From positions 1 through 64,000 of the forward strand of contig MEED01000023.1 of assembly GCA_001724855.1 (NCBI GenBank): a DNA stretch of 64,000 nucleotides, read 5' to 3'. The position numbers were made by a program, and so were the translations under genes. Position 1 is the first letter of the stretch. Each line of letters opens with the position of its first letter. The notes below the pieces were generated by a model, which was not told where the DNA came from, did no database searches, and worked only from the letters and a program-made list of their open reading frames with translations. The stretch is from Lautropia sp. SCN 69-89 (GTDB taxonomy: Bacteria > Pseudomonadota > Gammaproteobacteria > Burkholderiales > Burkholderiaceae_E). Of the stretch, positions 22,016 to 33,462 are shown in pieces.

Positions 22016-23356
22016 ATGACCCGCCCCACCCGTATCCTGATCCTCGGCGCCGCCGGGCGCGACTTCCACAACTTCAACCGGGTCTATCGCGATGATCCGG
22101 GGGTCGAGGTCGTCGCGTTCACCGCGGCGCAGATCCCGGGCATTGCCGGGCGGCGCTATCCGCCGGAACTGGCCGGACCGCATTACCCGGCGGGCATTCC
22201 GATCGAGGACGAAGCGCGGCTGGAGGTTCTGTGCCGCGAGCGCGGCGTCGATCGCGTCGTGTTCGCCTACAGCGACGTCACTCACGCCCACGTCATGCAC
22301 TGCGCGTCACGCGCGCTCGCGTCGGGCTGCGACGTGAGCCTGCTCGGCCCGGCAGCGACGATGCTGGCGTCGAGCCGTCCGGTGGTCGCGATCTCGGCGG
22401 TGCGCACCGGCTGCGGCAAGTCGCAGATCGCGCGCTGGCTATCGTCCTGGCTGCGCGAGCGGGGCTGGCGGGTCGCGGTGCTCAGGCATCCGATGCCCTA
22501 CGGCGACCTGGCCGCGGCGCGGGCACAGCGCTTCGCGACCATGGCCGACCTCGACGCCGCGCGCTGCACCGCCGAGGAGCGCGAGGAATACGAGCCCCAT
22601 CTCGCCGCCGGCAACCTGGTGTTCGCGGGCGTCGACTACGCCGAGGTGCTGCGACGGGCCGAAGCCGAGGCCGACCTGATCGTCTGGGACGGCGGCAACA
22701 ACGACTTCCCGTTCGTGCGCCCCGGCCTGCACCTGGTGCTCGCCGACGCGCTGCGTCCGGACCAGGTGGACACGCACCATCCGGGCGAGACGGTGGCGCG
22801 GATGGCCGACGCGCTGATCGTCAACAAGGTCGACGCCGCCGAGGCGCCGGCGATCGAGGCACTCGAACAGCGACTGCGCGCGGTCAATACGCGCGCGCCG
22901 ATCGTGCGGGCGGCCTCGCCGGTACGGCTCGATGACCCGCAGGCGGTCGCCGGGCGGCGCGTACTGGTCGTGGAGGACGGCCCGACGATCACCCACGGCG
23001 GCATGGCGAGCGGCGCTGGCTACGTGGCCGCGCTGGCCGCGGGCCCGGCGGCGATCGTCGATCCGCGACGTTTCGCCGAGGGCTCGCTGGCCGCGACCTA
23101 CGCGGCCTTCCCGCACATCGGGCCGGTGCTGCCGGCGATGGGTTACGGCGCCGCGCAGCGCGCGGAACTGGCGCGCTGCATCGCAGCCAGCGGCGCGGAG
23201 GCGGTCGTCGCGGGCACCCCGATCGACCTCGCCTCGATGCTGGGACTGGCGGTTCCGGTGGTGCGCGCGCGCTATCGCTTCGAGCAGCGCGGCGGCGCCC
23301 GGCTCGACCAGATCGTCGGCGACTGGCTCAGCGCCTTGCCATCTCGAAGTCGATGA
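22016..23356 (+). CDS. P-loop GTPase/ATPase related to cyclic 2,3-diphosphoglycerate synthetase (COG2403-type)
   Basis: 446 aa; N-terminal Rossmann-like ILILGAAGRDFHNFN, P-loop SAVRTGCGKSQ, IVWDGGNNDFPF, NKVDAA. Confidence 0.75.
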   Translation: MTRPTRILILGAAGRDFHNFNRVYRDDPGVEVVAFTAAQIPGIAGRRYPPELAGPHYPAGIPIEDEARLEVLCRERGVDRVVFAYSDVTHAHVMHCASRALASGCDVSLLGPAATMLASSRPVVAISAVRTGCGKSQIARWLSSWLRERGWRVAVLRHPMPYGDLAAARAQRFATMADLDAARCTAEEREEYEPHLAAGNLVFAGVDYAEVLRRAEAEADLIVWDGGNNDFPFVRPGLHLVLADALRPDQVDTHHPGETVARMADALIVNKVDAAEAPAIEALEQRLRAVNTRAPIVRAASPVRLDDPQAVAGRRVLVVEDGPTITHGGMASGAGYVAALAAGPAAIVDPRRFAEGSLAATYAAFPHIGPVLPAMGYGAAQRAELARCIAASGAEAVVAGTPIDLASMLGLAVPVVRARYRFEQRGGARLDQIVGDWLSALPSRSR

Positions 23357-24044
23357 CGCGGGTGCTTCCGCGCAGGCGGCCGAGCGGGGTGTCGATGTGC
23401 TGCTCGACCTCCAGGAACACGCCGAGTCGTTCGAAGTACAGCACCGTCGCGCCCGCTCTCACCGGGATTCCGTGATAGCGGCCGCGGCCGTCGCACTCGA
23501 TCGTGCGTGCGCTGCCCGGCATTTCCGGATGCACGGTCGACGCCGCAAGCGAGGCCCCGACGACGCAGTGCTGCGTCAGCGACGCGCCGTCCTCGTCGTA
23601 ATCGAGCCGGAAGCGCGCGCCCGGCGAGAGCGGCAACTGCAAGGCCTGCACCTGCACGTCGAGCACGGTGTCGCCCGGGTGCACGACGGTGAGGCCACGT
23701 ACGCTGATGCCGCGGCGCGGCCCGCGCGGCTTCGGCGCGAGCGTTTCGTGGACCACCGGGCTCAGGCCAGGCGGCAGGTCGGGGCCGCCACCCTCGAATC
23801 GCTCGCGGACCCGGCGGGCCGGGCGCGTCGGCCGCTTGGTCTCGAGCGTCCAGTCGAAGGCGGCGACCGGCTCGCCGCGACCGATGAGCCCGGCCGAAAA
23901 CAGCGTATCGACCAGCGCCGGCGGCAGCGAAGCCGTACCCGGCTGTGCGGACGCGGCCGCATCGGGGGAAGCGGGGGAAGGCGTGGCCGCGTCGGCCGCT
24001 CCGATGCACAGCGCGATACAAAGCGCCAGCGAGTGCAGCGGCAT
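23328..24044 (-). CDS. Secreted hypothetical protein
   Basis: Signal peptide MPLHSLALCIALCIGAADA; no family recognised. Confidence 0.6.
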   Translation of the reverse strand: MPLHSLALCIALCIGAADAATPSPASPDAAASAQPGTASLPPALVDTLFSAGLIGRGEPVAAFDWTLETKRPTRPARRVRERFEGGGPDLPPGLSPVVHETLAPKPRGPRRGISVRGLTVVHPGDTVLDVQVQALQLPLSPGARFRLDYDEDGASLTQHCVVGASLAASTVHPEMPGSARTIECDGRGRYHGIPVRAGATVLYFERLGVFLEVEQHIDTPLGRLRGSTRVIDFEMARR

Positions 24045-24117
24045 GCACGGCGATGCGCGTCGCGCCATCGGCCGCATGGCGGCGCAGCGCGGCAACGACG
24101 CCACGCGCAACGCCCCG

Positions 24118-24780
24118 TCAGTGGCCTGCGGGCCGCGCGAGGCCACGGCTGCGGCCACCCCGGGCTTCGATCCGCGCGATCCGCGCTTCGAGCGCGTCGA
24201 GCGCAGCGCCGAGCGCGGCCAGCTCACCGCGCGCGACCAGATGGTGGCCGTCACCCGCCAGATGGGCGACGGCCGAGCTCTCTACCCGCATGCGAAGGTC
24301 GCGCGCCGCCGCCCGGCCGGATTCGACCCCGGTGCCGATACGGCGCGCGAGCACGTCGCCCACCACACGGCTGAGGTCTTCCTCGACGTCCCAGCGAAGC
24401 TGCCTGGCGATTTCCCCCAACGCCTCGGCCAGCGCCGCTTCGCCCTCGATGCGCAGATGCGGTGTCAGCGCCCGGGGCCCTTCGCGCAGCAACGCGAAGG
24501 CGGCATCGACCGAGGGCCGCAACAGCATCCGCACCGCGGCCTCGGGCTCGCCTTCGTCGGGCCAAGGGAGCAGTTCGAGTCGCCCGTCGTCGAGGATTCG
24601 CGCCAGTAACTGCGGGGGCGGCAGCCCGGGCAGCGGGGCCGCCTCGACGCCGACGCGAACGATGCGACCGGCAAAGCCGGCGAGCCGGGCGCGCGCCCAG
24701 TCGTGCTGGCGCAGCAGATGGTCGAGCGCCGCGAGCAGCGCCGAAGCGCCGCCATCGGCCAGGCGGCGCGCAAGCGGCAT
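24118..24780 (-). CDS. ubiJ: Ubiquinone biosynthesis accessory factor UbiJ-like (SCP2 domain)
   Basis: 220 aa, SCP2-like region LRIEGEAALAEALGEIARQLRWDVEEDLSRVVGDVLARRI; near ubiE. Confidence 0.8.
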   Translation of the reverse strand: MPLARRLADGGASALLAALDHLLRQHDWARARLAGFAGRIVRVGVEAAPLPGLPPPQLLARILDDGRLELLPWPDEGEPEAAVRMLLRPSVDAAFALLREGPRALTPHLRIEGEAALAEALGEIARQLRWDVEEDLSRVVGDVLARRIGTGVESGRAAARDLRMRVESSAVAHLAGDGHHLVARGELAALGAALDALEARIARIEARGGRSRGLARPAGH

Positions 24781-24796
24781 CGCGCCGACCGATGGA

Positions 24797-25717
24797 TCAG
24801 TTGAGCTGCTGGATGCCCGCGAGCACCCAACCGCCGCTGCCGCTGACCGGCTTGACCAGGTTCCAGACCTCGTCGAACGGCCGCGCCTCGCCGTCGGCGT
24901 CTTCCCGGATCATGCCGGTGAAGCGCAGGCTGGCGATGTGCTCGGCCGCGGTGGTCTCGATGCCGAGCAGCTGCGCGTCGAGCGTGACCACGTCGGTGCG
25001 GTTGGACGTGCCCTTGCGTTCGCCGATGTCGAGCGCGAGCTCGGCGTACATCTCGGGCGTGGTGAATTCGCGCAGGTCGGCCAGGTCGGCCGCGTCGAAG
25101 GCGGCCTGCAGGCGCACGAACTGGACTTTCGCGGTGCGCACGAAGCCCTCGACGTCGAAGTCGGCCGGAACGCCCCACCCCTCGGTCGGAGCGGCGGCCG
25201 GCGCCACCGGGGTGACCGTCCGGCGCTGGTCTGCGTCGGTTCCGCCCTGCGGGAGCGGCGAATAGCGGACTGCGGCCTCCTGGCCGAGGTTGGCCTGCGA
25301 ATAGCCCGCCCCCTGGTAGGCGGGCTGCTGCCCGCCCGCAGTGCGCCGGCCGGCGAGCATGCGGAATACTGCCAGCGCCGCGATCGCCAGCAGCGCGATC
25401 AGCATGAACGACGCGAGTTCTTCGCCGAAACCGAGATGACTGGCCAGCGCGGCCAGCCCCAGCCCGGCAGCCAGGCCGGCGATCGGCCCGAGCCAGCGAT
25501 TGCCGGTGCCGGGCGCAGCCGCACCCGCCTGACGCGCCGGAGCCTGCGGCGCAGCGGCCGGCTGTTGCGGCGCCGCGCTGCGCTGGGTCACCTTGCTGGA
25601 TTGCTGACCGATGGACTTGCCGCCGCCCAGGCGGCGCGCCTCGGCTTCGGGAGAGACCAGCGCGATCGAGGCTACGAGGGCAACGAGCACCGACAGGATC
25701 CGGGACATCAGTTTCAT
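24797..25717 (-). CDS. Tim44-like domain membrane protein
   Basis: Signal/TM then GVPADFDVEGFVRTAKVQFVRLQAAFDAADLADLREFTTPEMYAEL. Confidence 0.82.
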   Translation of the reverse strand: MKLMSRILSVLVALVASIALVSPEAEARRLGGGKSIGQQSSKVTQRSAAPQQPAAAPQAPARQAGAAAPGTGNRWLGPIAGLAAGLGLAALASHLGFGEELASFMLIALLAIAALAVFRMLAGRRTAGGQQPAYQGAGYSQANLGQEAAVRYSPLPQGGTDADQRRTVTPVAPAAAPTEGWGVPADFDVEGFVRTAKVQFVRLQAAFDAADLADLREFTTPEMYAELALDIGERKGTSNRTDVVTLDAQLLGIETTAAEHIASLRFTGMIREDADGEARPFDEVWNLVKPVSGSGGWVLAGIQQLN

Positions 25718-25806
25718 GAACACTCCGCATTCAGGGCCGTTCGGACGACCCGATAGTGGGGCCGAGCCCCCCGAAAACCAACGAGGACAAACCCGCGGCC
25801 GACCCG

Positions 25807-26547
25807 CTACGCCTTGAACCCCTCGTGCAGCGCAACGACGCCGCCGGTAAGGTTGAAGTAGCGAACCCGCGAAAAGCCTGCCTCCTCCATCATGTTCTTC
25901 AGGGTTTCCTGGTCGGGATGCATGCGGATGGACTCGGCCAGGTAGCGATAGCTGGCCTCGTCGCCGGCCACGCGCTTTCCGAGCCACGGCAGCACCGAGA
26001 ACGAGTAGAGGTCGTACAACGGCGCCAGTGCCTTACGCACCTGCGAGAACTCGAGCACCAGCAGGCGGCCTCCGGAGGCGAGCACGCGGTGCATCTCGGC
26101 GAGCGCGCGCTCCTTGTGCGTCATGTTGCGCAGGCCGAAGGCGACCGTGACACGATCGAAGTAGCCGTCGGGAAACGGCAGCGCCTCGGCATCGCACTGC
26201 ACCGCCGGCTGAAGGCATCCGTCGTCGACCATGCGGTCGCGCCCCACCGAGAGCATCGATCCGTTGATGTCGGTGAGCCAGACCTCGCCCTGCGGCCCGA
26301 CGCGGCGGGCAAACGCGCGCGCCAGGTCGGCGGTGCCGCCGGCCACGTCGAGCACGCGCATGCCGGGGCGCACGGCGGCCTGTCCGATCGTGAACGCCTT
26401 CCAGAGCCGGTGCATGCCGGCCGACATCAGGTCGTTCATCAGGTCGTAGCGCGTGGCCACCGAATGGAACACGCCGGCGACGCGCGCCGCCTTGGACGCC
26501 TCGTCGACGGTCTGGTAGCCGAAGTGGGTGGTGCGGGGCTCGCTCAT
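25807..26547 (-). CDS. ubiE: Ubiquinone/menaquinone biosynthesis C-methyltransferase UbiE
   Basis: [54 protein letters not shown]. Confidence 0.96.
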   Translation of the reverse strand: MSEPRTTHFGYQTVDEASKAARVAGVFHSVATRYDLMNDLMSAGMHRLWKAFTIGQAAVRPGMRVLDVAGGTADLARAFARRVGPQGEVWLTDINGSMLSVGRDRMVDDGCLQPAVQCDAEALPFPDGYFDRVTVAFGLRNMTHKERALAEMHRVLASGGRLLVLEFSQVRKALAPLYDLYSFSVLPWLGKRVAGDEASYRYLAESIRMHPDQETLKNMMEEAGFSRVRYFNLTGGVVALHEGFKA

Positions 26548-26563
26548 CGACGCGACGCCGCCT

Positions 26564-26980
26564 TCAGTGCTTCGGCCGTTTGGCAGCGCTCGACTGGATC
26601 GGCGACGGCGCGTGGCGGCTCATTCCGGCCTCCTCGAGCCGTGTCAGGTATTGCTGCCACAGCTGTTCCTGGTTGTCGCCGAGCCAGTAGAGGTACTCCC
26701 ACGCGTAGATGCCGGTGGCATGACCGTCGGTGAAGGTGGGCTGGATCGCGTAGTGGCCCACCGATTCGACCGAGGCGATGCCGACGTCGGCCTTGCCGGC
26801 CTGCAGCGTCTCCTGGCCGGGCCCATGGCCGCGCACCTCGGCCGACGGCGAATACACGCGCAGCAATTCGAACGGCAGCCGGAACAGCTTGCCGTCGGAG
26901 AACTCGATCTCGAGAACGCGCGAGCCCTGATGGACGACGACGCGGGTGGGCGACACGCTTGCGGAATCGGAGCCGGACAT
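26564..26980 (-). CDS. DUF971 (gamma-butyrobetaine hydroxylase-like N-terminal) protein
   Basis: [53 protein letters not shown]. Confidence 0.85.
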   Translation of the reverse strand: MSGSDSASVSPTRVVVHQGSRVLEIEFSDGKLFRLPFELLRVYSPSAEVRGHGPGQETLQAGKADVGIASVESVGHYAIQPTFTDGHATGIYAWEYLYWLGDNQEQLWQQYLTRLEEAGMSRHAPSPIQSSAAKRPKH

Positions 26981-27035
26981 GGATGTATCGGAGCCTGATC
27001 TGCACCGGACAGGACGCCCGGCATCAGGGTCGATG

Positions 27036-28718
27036 TTAGCCGAATTCGCGGCCCGCTCCCCGGCCCTGACGAGGTTCCTGACGGGGGCTTTCGATCCGCA
27101 GCGAAAGCCGCTCGTAGCCGGGTCCGCGCTCGATCAGCGACGCGAAGCGGATCGCCACCTCGCGGTCGGGCTCGCGCAACACCGCGCACGCGCCGGCATG
27201 GGCGCGCCTGGGCGGCAGCACCAGGCTGGGCAACTCGCCTGCCGCCGCATCGCCCGGCAGCAGCCATGCGTCGACGAAGAACAGCGCCTCGCCGATGCGG
27301 ACCCCCACCGGCACCGGCGTTCCGCGCCAGCAGCGCAAGCCCAGCCGCTGGCAGCGAAGGCCCAGGTAGTCGGACTCCGGGACCTGCTCGATCGACTCGA
27401 CCGTGGCCAGCGACAGGCCGGAGCCGCGCGCGATCGCGACCAGGGCACCGAGTGCGGCGCGCGGCGCCGAACCGTGGCGCATCAGCGCGAGCCGCCCCGC
27501 GTCGAGCTCTTCGAGCCGATCGACCGCCTCGCCCTCGGCCATGACCAGCGCAGCCGGATCGCACCGGTCGACGTCGCTGCCCAGCGCCACGCGCATGATC
27601 GTGTTCTGTTCCCAGCGCCTGGTGTAATCGTAGGCCGCATCGGTTGCCGCCTGCGGGGCACGCGCCTCGGCCACCGGCTGCATGTCGGCCGCGTGGATGC
27701 GCGGCAGGCCGAAGCGCAGCCGCGTATTGCGCGCGCCCTCGGCGCCGTCGCCGGCGGCCTCGCGACCGGCGCCCGGCGCGGCGAGCAGCGAAGCCTCCGT
27801 CCAGCGTCGCTCGAGGTCTTCGAGAAGCGCCCAGGTGGCGCTGCCGGCCAGCGGCAGCGACTTGCGCGACGACGCCTCGCCTGCCGAAGCGAGCCACTGC
27901 TGGCGGCGACGGCCAATGCTGGCCGGCAGCCTGTGGGCGTCGAGCCGCACCGCGTGCCCGGAGCTCAGCACGATGGTAGGACCGTACGGATTGGGCTGGG
28001 GCGCGCCATCGTCGATGCGGTAACCGACCTTCGCGGCCAGCCGCGTGGCGAGCCGGTCGGCGACGCCCCCCTCCGCGCTCGCGCGCGACGGCAGCGCCGC
28101 CGCCTGCAGCAGCAGCGGATAGACGAACAGCGCGCGCGCCGTCGTCGGCTTGACCAGTGGCACCTCGTCGATCAGCGCCTCGTCCTGGAACGTGGTGCGG
28201 CGCATGTGACGCGCGAGTACGCAGAGCGCGTCCCAGTCGGCCGCCAGCGGCGTGATCCGATGGCGCAGCAGCAGCGACACGATCCGCGCCTGCGCGTCGA
28301 GCGCGCGAGCCAGCGGCATCGCGACGCGCAGCGCATTCGTGGCTCCGGGGATGATCGAGCGGGTGTCGTCGCCGTGGATGCCGAGCATCAGCGAGTAGGC
28401 ACGCTTGAACAGGTCGCGACTGGCGCGCAGGCTGGCCAGCGCGCTTCCCAGGCGCTCCCAGTCCGGCTCGGCGAAGGGCAACACAAGTCCGGCCAGTGGC
28501 GCCACGCAACGGTCGATGGCGCGGACCTGCTCGATGCGCGCCTGCTCCAGGATCTCGAACAGCGGATCGGCGGCCGGGCCCGGCCGGGCCAGCCGCGCGA
28601 GCAGCATGTCGATTGCCGACAGGCGCTGCCGGGCCTCCGTGGGCAGTTCGTCGAGCCACTGCCGACAAGATGCGGCGTCGCGCACGCGCGCGAGATCGGA
28701 GTGCGGACCGTTGGTCAT
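27036..28718 (-). CDS. Hypothetical protein (560 aa), unknown function
   Basis: Long ORF from MTNGPHSDLARVRDAAS with strong coding bias; N-terminal helical region, C-terminus beta-rich by eye. Confidence 0.7.
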   Translation of the reverse strand: MTNGPHSDLARVRDAASCRQWLDELPTEARQRLSAIDMLLARLARPGPAADPLFEILEQARIEQVRAIDRCVAPLAGLVLPFAEPDWERLGSALASLRASRDLFKRAYSLMLGIHGDDTRSIIPGATNALRVAMPLARALDAQARIVSLLLRHRITPLAADWDALCVLARHMRRTTFQDEALIDEVPLVKPTTARALFVYPLLLQAAALPSRASAEGGVADRLATRLAAKVGYRIDDGAPQPNPYGPTIVLSSGHAVRLDAHRLPASIGRRRQQWLASAGEASSRKSLPLAGSATWALLEDLERRWTEASLLAAPGAGREAAGDGAEGARNTRLRFGLPRIHAADMQPVAEARAPQAATDAAYDYTRRWEQNTIMRVALGSDVDRCDPAALVMAEGEAVDRLEELDAGRLALMRHGSAPRAALGALVAIARGSGLSLATVESIEQVPESDYLGLRCQRLGLRCWRGTPVPVGVRIGEALFFVDAWLLPGDAAAGELPSLVLPPRRAHAGACAVLREPDREVAIRFASLIERGPGYERLSLRIESPRQEPRQGRGAGREFG

Positions 28719-28869
28719 GGGAGTCTTCGTGATCGTTCCAGGCTCGTCGTCGTCAGCGGGCCCAGTGTGCGCCGGCGCAAGCCGCACGCAACGGCATTGC
28801 CGCACACTGCTCGGCCACGGGGGACGGGCGGCCGTGGCGGGCCGACGGACGGCCGACCGCGAGGCGCGT

Positions 28870-29340
28870 TCAGGCTCCCGGGGCTAGGAGTCTGTTCACG
28901 CCACGGACGAGCGCCTCGAGATACGACGGCAGGCGCGCCGCGACCCAGGCGCGCCGGGCCTCGACGGCGACGTCTCGACCGTCGGCCGCTCGCCCCCAGA
29001 CCGGCTCGGGGAAATGCCGGTCGTCGCGCCAGCGCGGAATCACGTGCCAGTGCAGGTGAGGCACGACGTTGCCGAAGCTGGCGAGATTGACCTTGTCGGG
29101 CGCCAGCACCGCACGCTGCGTCTGTTCGACCGCGAGCACCACGCGCATCAGCTCGTCGCGATCGGCCGCGCCGAGCTCGCTCATCTCGGCGACGTGCGCG
29201 TTCCAGATCACGCGCGTGAACGCCGGATAGTCGTGCTCGGCGGCCAGCACGACGTGCCAGTTGCGCGTGCGTGCCAGCAGCGTGCCGCCCTCGCCCGTGC
29301 AAAGCGGGCAGCGCAAATCGGGAGTGCCGTTTCCGGCCAT
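28870..29340 (-). CDS. HIT family protein
   Basis: CPLCTGEGG; VVPHLHWHVIPRW histidine triad. Confidence 0.9.
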   Translation of the reverse strand: MAGNGTPDLRCPLCTGEGGTLLARTRNWHVVLAAEHDYPAFTRVIWNAHVAEMSELGAADRDELMRVVLAVEQTQRAVLAPDKVNLASFGNVVPHLHWHVIPRWRDDRHFPEPVWGRAADGRDVAVEARRAWVAARLPSYLEALVRGVNRLLAPGA

Positions 29341-29357
29341 GGTGGCAGGCTGCGCGC

Positions 29358-32300
29358 TCAGACGAGCACGCGCTCGATGCCGCCATCGTTGGCGCGGCGC
29401 ACGTAGGCCTGCAGCCAGTCTTCGCCGAGGATGTGCCTCGCCAGTTCGATGACGACATAGTCGGCTTCGACCCCGGCGTCCTCCTCGTAACGCACCAGGC
29501 CCTGCAGGCACGACGGGCACGAGGTGAGCACCTTGACCGGACCGGCGAAGGGTTCGCCGGGCACGCCGTCGCCAGTCGTCACCGGCAGTGCGCGCAGCGC
29601 CTGCGCGTCGCGGCGGATCTCCTCTTCCTTGCGAAAGCGCACCTGTGTGCTGATGTCGGGCCGCGACACCGCCAGCGTGCCCGACTCGCCGCAGCAGCGG
29701 TCGTTCTTCTCGACGCGGCCGTTCAGCGAATCGTTGATCAGCGCGTTGACCACCTTCAGCGGCGCGTATTCCTTGATCGGGCTGTGGCAGGGATCGTGGT
29801 ACATGTAGCGCGCGCCGGTCACGCCGTCGAGCCGCACGCCCTTCTCCATCAGGAACTCATGGATGTCGACGATGCGGCAGCCGGGGAAGATCTTCTCGAA
29901 GCGGTAGTCCTGCAGCTGGTCGTAGCAGGTGCCGCAACTCACCACCACCGTGCGGATGTCGAGGTAGTTCAGCGTGGTGGCGACCCGGTGCAGCAGCACC
30001 CGGTTGTCGGTGATGATCTTCTCGGCCCGGTCGTACTGGCCCGAGCCGCGCTGCGGATAACCGCAGCACAGGTAGCCGGGCGGCAGCACCGTCTGCACGC
30101 CCACGTGCCAGAGCATCGCCTGCGTGGCCAGCCCCACCTGCGAGAACAGGCGCTCCGACCCGCAGCCCGGGAAATAGAACACCGCCTCGGAGTCGACCGT
30201 GGTCGCCTGCGGGTCGCGGATGATCGGCACGTAGCGGGAGTCCTCGATGTCGAGCAGCGCGCGCGCCGTCTTCTTCGGCAGGTTGCCCGGCATCTTCTTG
30301 TTGACGAAGTGGATCACCTGCTCCTTCAGCGGCGCCCGGCCGACCGTGGCCGGCGGCTTGCGCGTCTGCTCCTTCGCCAGCCGTCGGAACAGGTCGCTGG
30401 CGAGCCGTTGCGCGCGATAGCCGATGCCGACCATCGCCGCGCGCGTGGCCCGGATCGTGTCCGGGTCGGTGGCATTGAGGAAGAACATCGCTGCGGCGTT
30501 GCCCGCGTTGAACTTCTTCTTGCCCATCTTGCGCAGCAGGTTGCGCATGTTCATCGACACGTCGCCGAAGTCGATGTCCACCGGGCACGGCGCCAGGCAC
30601 TTGTGGCAGACGGTGCAGTGGTCTGCCACGTCGGAGAATTCGTCCCAGTGACGGATCGAGACACCGCGCCGCGTCTGCTCCTCGTAGAGGAACGCCTCCA
30701 CCAGCAGCGAGGTGGCGAGAATCTTGTTGCGCGGCGAATAGAGCAGGTTCGCGCGCGGCACGTGCGTGGCGCACACCGGCTTGCACTTGCCGCAGCGCAG
30801 GCAGTTGCGCACCGAGTCGGCGATCGAGCCGATGTCGGACTGCTGAAGGATCAGCGATTCGGCACCCATCAGCCCGAAGCTCGGGGTATAGGCGTTGCGC
30901 AGGTCGCCCGGCAGCGCGGGATCGTCGAGCAGCTTGCCGCGGTTGAAGCGGCCGTCGGGATCGACGCGCCGCTTGTAGGCGCGAAAGTCGGCGACTTCCT
31001 CGTCGGTGAGGAACTCGAGTTTCGTGATGCCGATGCCGTGCTCGCCGGAAATCACGCCGTCGAGCGAGCGCGCCAGCGCCATGATGCGCGCCACCGCTGC
31101 CTCGGCCTCCTTCAGCATCGCATAGTCGTCGGAGTTCACGGGGATGTTGGTGTGCACGTTGCCGTCGCCGGCGTGCATGTGCAGCGCGACGAAGACCCTG
31201 CCGCGCAGTACCTTGCGGTGGGTCGCGTCGAGCGCCTGCAGCAGCGGCGCGAACGCCAGCCCCGAAAAGATGTTCTCGAGCGGCGCGCGCACCTCGGTCT
31301 TGAAGGACACGCGGATCGTGCGGTCCTGCAGCACGCGAAACAGCGTGGCGCCGGGCTCGTGCCCGAGCCGCTCGTCGAGTGCTGCCCGCAGGTGCCCGAG
31401 TCCGAGCCCGGCGAGCGAGTCGCGCAACGGGGCAAGCGGCGCGTCGATGCGTTCGAGCAGGAAGCGCCAGCGCCGGCGCGCCGTCCGGATGACTTCCAGC
31501 GCCTGCAGGCGGCGCGCGGCAGCCATCTCGCGGTCGGCTGCCTCGTCGCGGCCGGCCACCGGGCGCGGCAGGTGGGCCTCGTCGGCGAGCAGGCGCTCGA
31601 GCGCGTCGAGCATCGCCAGCTTGTTCTTCGTCGACAGCTCGATGTTGATGCGCTCGATGCCGTCGGTGTACTCGCCCATCCGCGCGAGCGGGATGACGAC
31701 GTCCTCGTTGATCTTGAACGCGTTGGTGTGCCGCGCGATCGCGGCGGTGCGCGCGCGGTCGGCCCAGAATGCCTTGCGCGCCTCGGCCGATGCGGCGACG
31801 AAACCTTCACCGGCGCGCCGGTTCGCCAGCCGCACCACCTCGGAGGCGGCGCGCGCCACTGCCTCGTCGTCGTCGCCGACGATGTCGCCGATCAGCACCA
31901 TCTTCGGCAGGCCGCCGCGACGCGACTTCGTGGTGTAGCCGACCGCGCGCAGGTAGCGCTCGTCGAGGTGCTCCAGGCCGGCGAGGATCGCGCCGTGCGG
32001 CCGCTCGTCGAGGTATGCCTTGATCTCGACGATCGACGGCACCGCGTCCCTGGGCTGGCCGAAGAATTCGAGGCAGACGGTGCGGATGCAGCCGGGCATC
32101 CGGTGCAGCACCCAGCGCGCCGAAGTGATGAGACCGTCGCAGCCCTCCTTCTGGACCCCCGGCAGCCCCGCGAGGAACTTGTCGGTGACGTCCTTGCCCA
32201 GTCCGGGCTTGCGAAAGCGCCGCCCCTCGATCTCGAGACGCTCGCTGCGGATCGGGTCGCCGCGCATCGCGCCGTCCGCGCCGAGTTGCGCGGGGGCGTA

Positions 32301-33422
32301 CCACTTCAGGTCGAACGACGCGCTGGGCGCTTCGTGGATCTTGCCCAGGTTGTGCCCGACGCGCGTGACCTCGAGCCAGTTGCCGTCCGGGTCGACCATC
32401 CGCCACCAGGCGAGGTTGTCGAGCGCGGTGCCCCACAGCACCGCCTTCTTGCCGCCGGCGTTCATCGCGATGTTGCCGCCGATGCAGGAGGCGTCGAGCG
32501 AGGTGGGGTCGACCGCGAACACCAGCCCCGCACGCTCCGCGGCCTCGGTGACGCGCCGGGTGACGACGCCCGCCTCGGAGAAGACGGTGGGCACCTCGCG
32601 ATCGAGGCCGGGCAGCCGGATGCGCTCGAGTTCGCCGAGACGCTCGAGCTTCTCGGTGTTGATCACTGCCGAGAGCGGCGTGAGCGGAATCGCGCCGCCG
32701 GTGTAGCCGGTGCCGCCGCCCCGGGGGATGATCGTCAGGCCCAGTTCGATGCAGGCGGCCACCAGCGCCGCGATCTCGGGCTCGCTGTCGGGCGTGAGCA
32801 CGACGAACGGATACTCGACGCGCCAGTCGGTGGCGTCGGTGACGTGCGAGACACGGCTCAAGCCGTCGAAGCGTACGTTGTCGCGCGCCGTGTGCCGCGA
32901 CAGTCGGCGCATCACGCGCGTGCGCAGCGCCGCAGTGCGCGCGCACTCGTCCTCGAAGGCGGCCACCGCCGCGCGCGCCAGTCCGAGCAGCCGGCTGACC
33001 CGGACGCTGCGCTCGCCGGCGGCCTGGTCGTCGTGCTCGCTCAGGTCGAGCGCGCGCCGCTTCTCGATCTCGCCCAGCCGGTGATGCAGCGCCTGGACCA
33101 GCAGTCGCCGGCGCTTCGGGTTGTCGAGCAGGTCGTCCTGCAGGTACGGATTGCGCCGCACGACCCAGATGTCGCCGAGCACTTCGTAGAGCATGCGCGC
33201 CGAGCGCCCGGTGCGCCGCTCGGCGCGCAGTTCCTCGACGATCGCCCATCCCTCGGCCCCGAGGAGGCGGATCACGATCTCGCGGTCGGAGAACGAGGTG
33301 TAGTTGTAGGGAATCTCGCGCAGGCGCACTGCATCGGCGGCCTGCCCGTCGGCGGCGGGCGGCGGTTCGGGGCGCGGGCCGGCGGCCGTGTCGGAAAGGG
33401 AAGCGCTCATCGGACCCGTCAT
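29358..33422 (-). CDS. Large FAD-binding dehydrogenase / Fe-S oxidoreductase fusion (DUF3683-type)
   Basis: 1354 aa; [19 protein letters not shown]-binding, two ferredoxin clusters ([27 protein letters not shown]), CCG domains ([20 protein letters not shown]). Confidence 0.9.
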   Translation of the reverse strand: MTGPMSASLSDTAAGPRPEPPPAADGQAADAVRLREIPYNYTSFSDREIVIRLLGAEGWAIVEELRAERRTGRSARMLYEVLGDIWVVRRNPYLQDDLLDNPKRRRLLVQALHHRLGEIEKRRALDLSEHDDQAAGERSVRVSRLLGLARAAVAAFEDECARTAALRTRVMRRLSRHTARDNVRFDGLSRVSHVTDATDWRVEYPFVVLTPDSEPEIAALVAACIELGLTIIPRGGGTGYTGGAIPLTPLSAVINTEKLERLGELERIRLPGLDREVPTVFSEAGVVTRRVTEAAERAGLVFAVDPTSLDASCIGGNIAMNAGGKKAVLWGTALDNLAWWRMVDPDGNWLEVTRVGHNLGKIHEAPSASFDLKWYAPAQLGADGAMRGDPIRSERLEIEGRRFRKPGLGKDVTDKFLAGLPGVQKEGCDGLITSARWVLHRMPGCIRTVCLEFFGQPRDAVPSIVEIKAYLDERPHGAILAGLEHLDERYLRAVGYTTKSRRGGLPKMVLIGDIVGDDDEAVARAASEVVRLANRRAGEGFVAASAEARKAFWADRARTAAIARHTNAFKINEDVVIPLARMGEYTDGIERINIELSTKNKLAMLDALERLLADEAHLPRPVAGRDEAADREMAAARRLQALEVIRTARRRWRFLLERIDAPLAPLRDSLAGLGLGHLRAALDERLGHEPGATLFRVLQDRTIRVSFKTEVRAPLENIFSGLAFAPLLQALDATHRKVLRGRVFVALHMHAGDGNVHTNIPVNSDDYAMLKEAEAAVARIMALARSLDGVISGEHGIGITKLEFLTDEEVADFRAYKRRVDPDGRFNRGKLLDDPALPGDLRNAYTPSFGLMGAESLILQQSDIGSIADSVRNCLRCGKCKPVCATHVPRANLLYSPRNKILATSLLVEAFLYEEQTRRGVSIRHWDEFSDVADHCTVCHKCLAPCPVDIDFGDVSMNMRNLLRKMGKKKFNAGNAAAMFFLNATDPDTIRATRAAMVGIGYRAQRLASDLFRRLAKEQTRKPPATVGRAPLKEQVIHFVNKKMPGNLPKKTARALLDIEDSRYVPIIRDPQATTVDSEAVFYFPGCGSERLFSQVGLATQAMLWHVGVQTVLPPGYLCCGYPQRGSGQYDRAEKIITDNRVLLHRVATTLNYLDIRTVVVSCGTCYDQLQDYRFEKIFPGCRIVDIHEFLMEKGVRLDGVTGARYMYHDPCHSPIKEYAPLKVVNALINDSLNGRVEKNDRCCGESGTLAVSRPDISTQVRFRKEEEIRRDAQALRALPVTTGDGVPGEPFAGPVKVLTSCPSCLQGLVRYEEDAGVEADYVVIELARHILGEDWLQAYVRRANDGGIERVLV

Positions 33423-33462
33423 TTTATCCGACCGCGATCGCGGCGGCCGGCACAGGGGAAAT

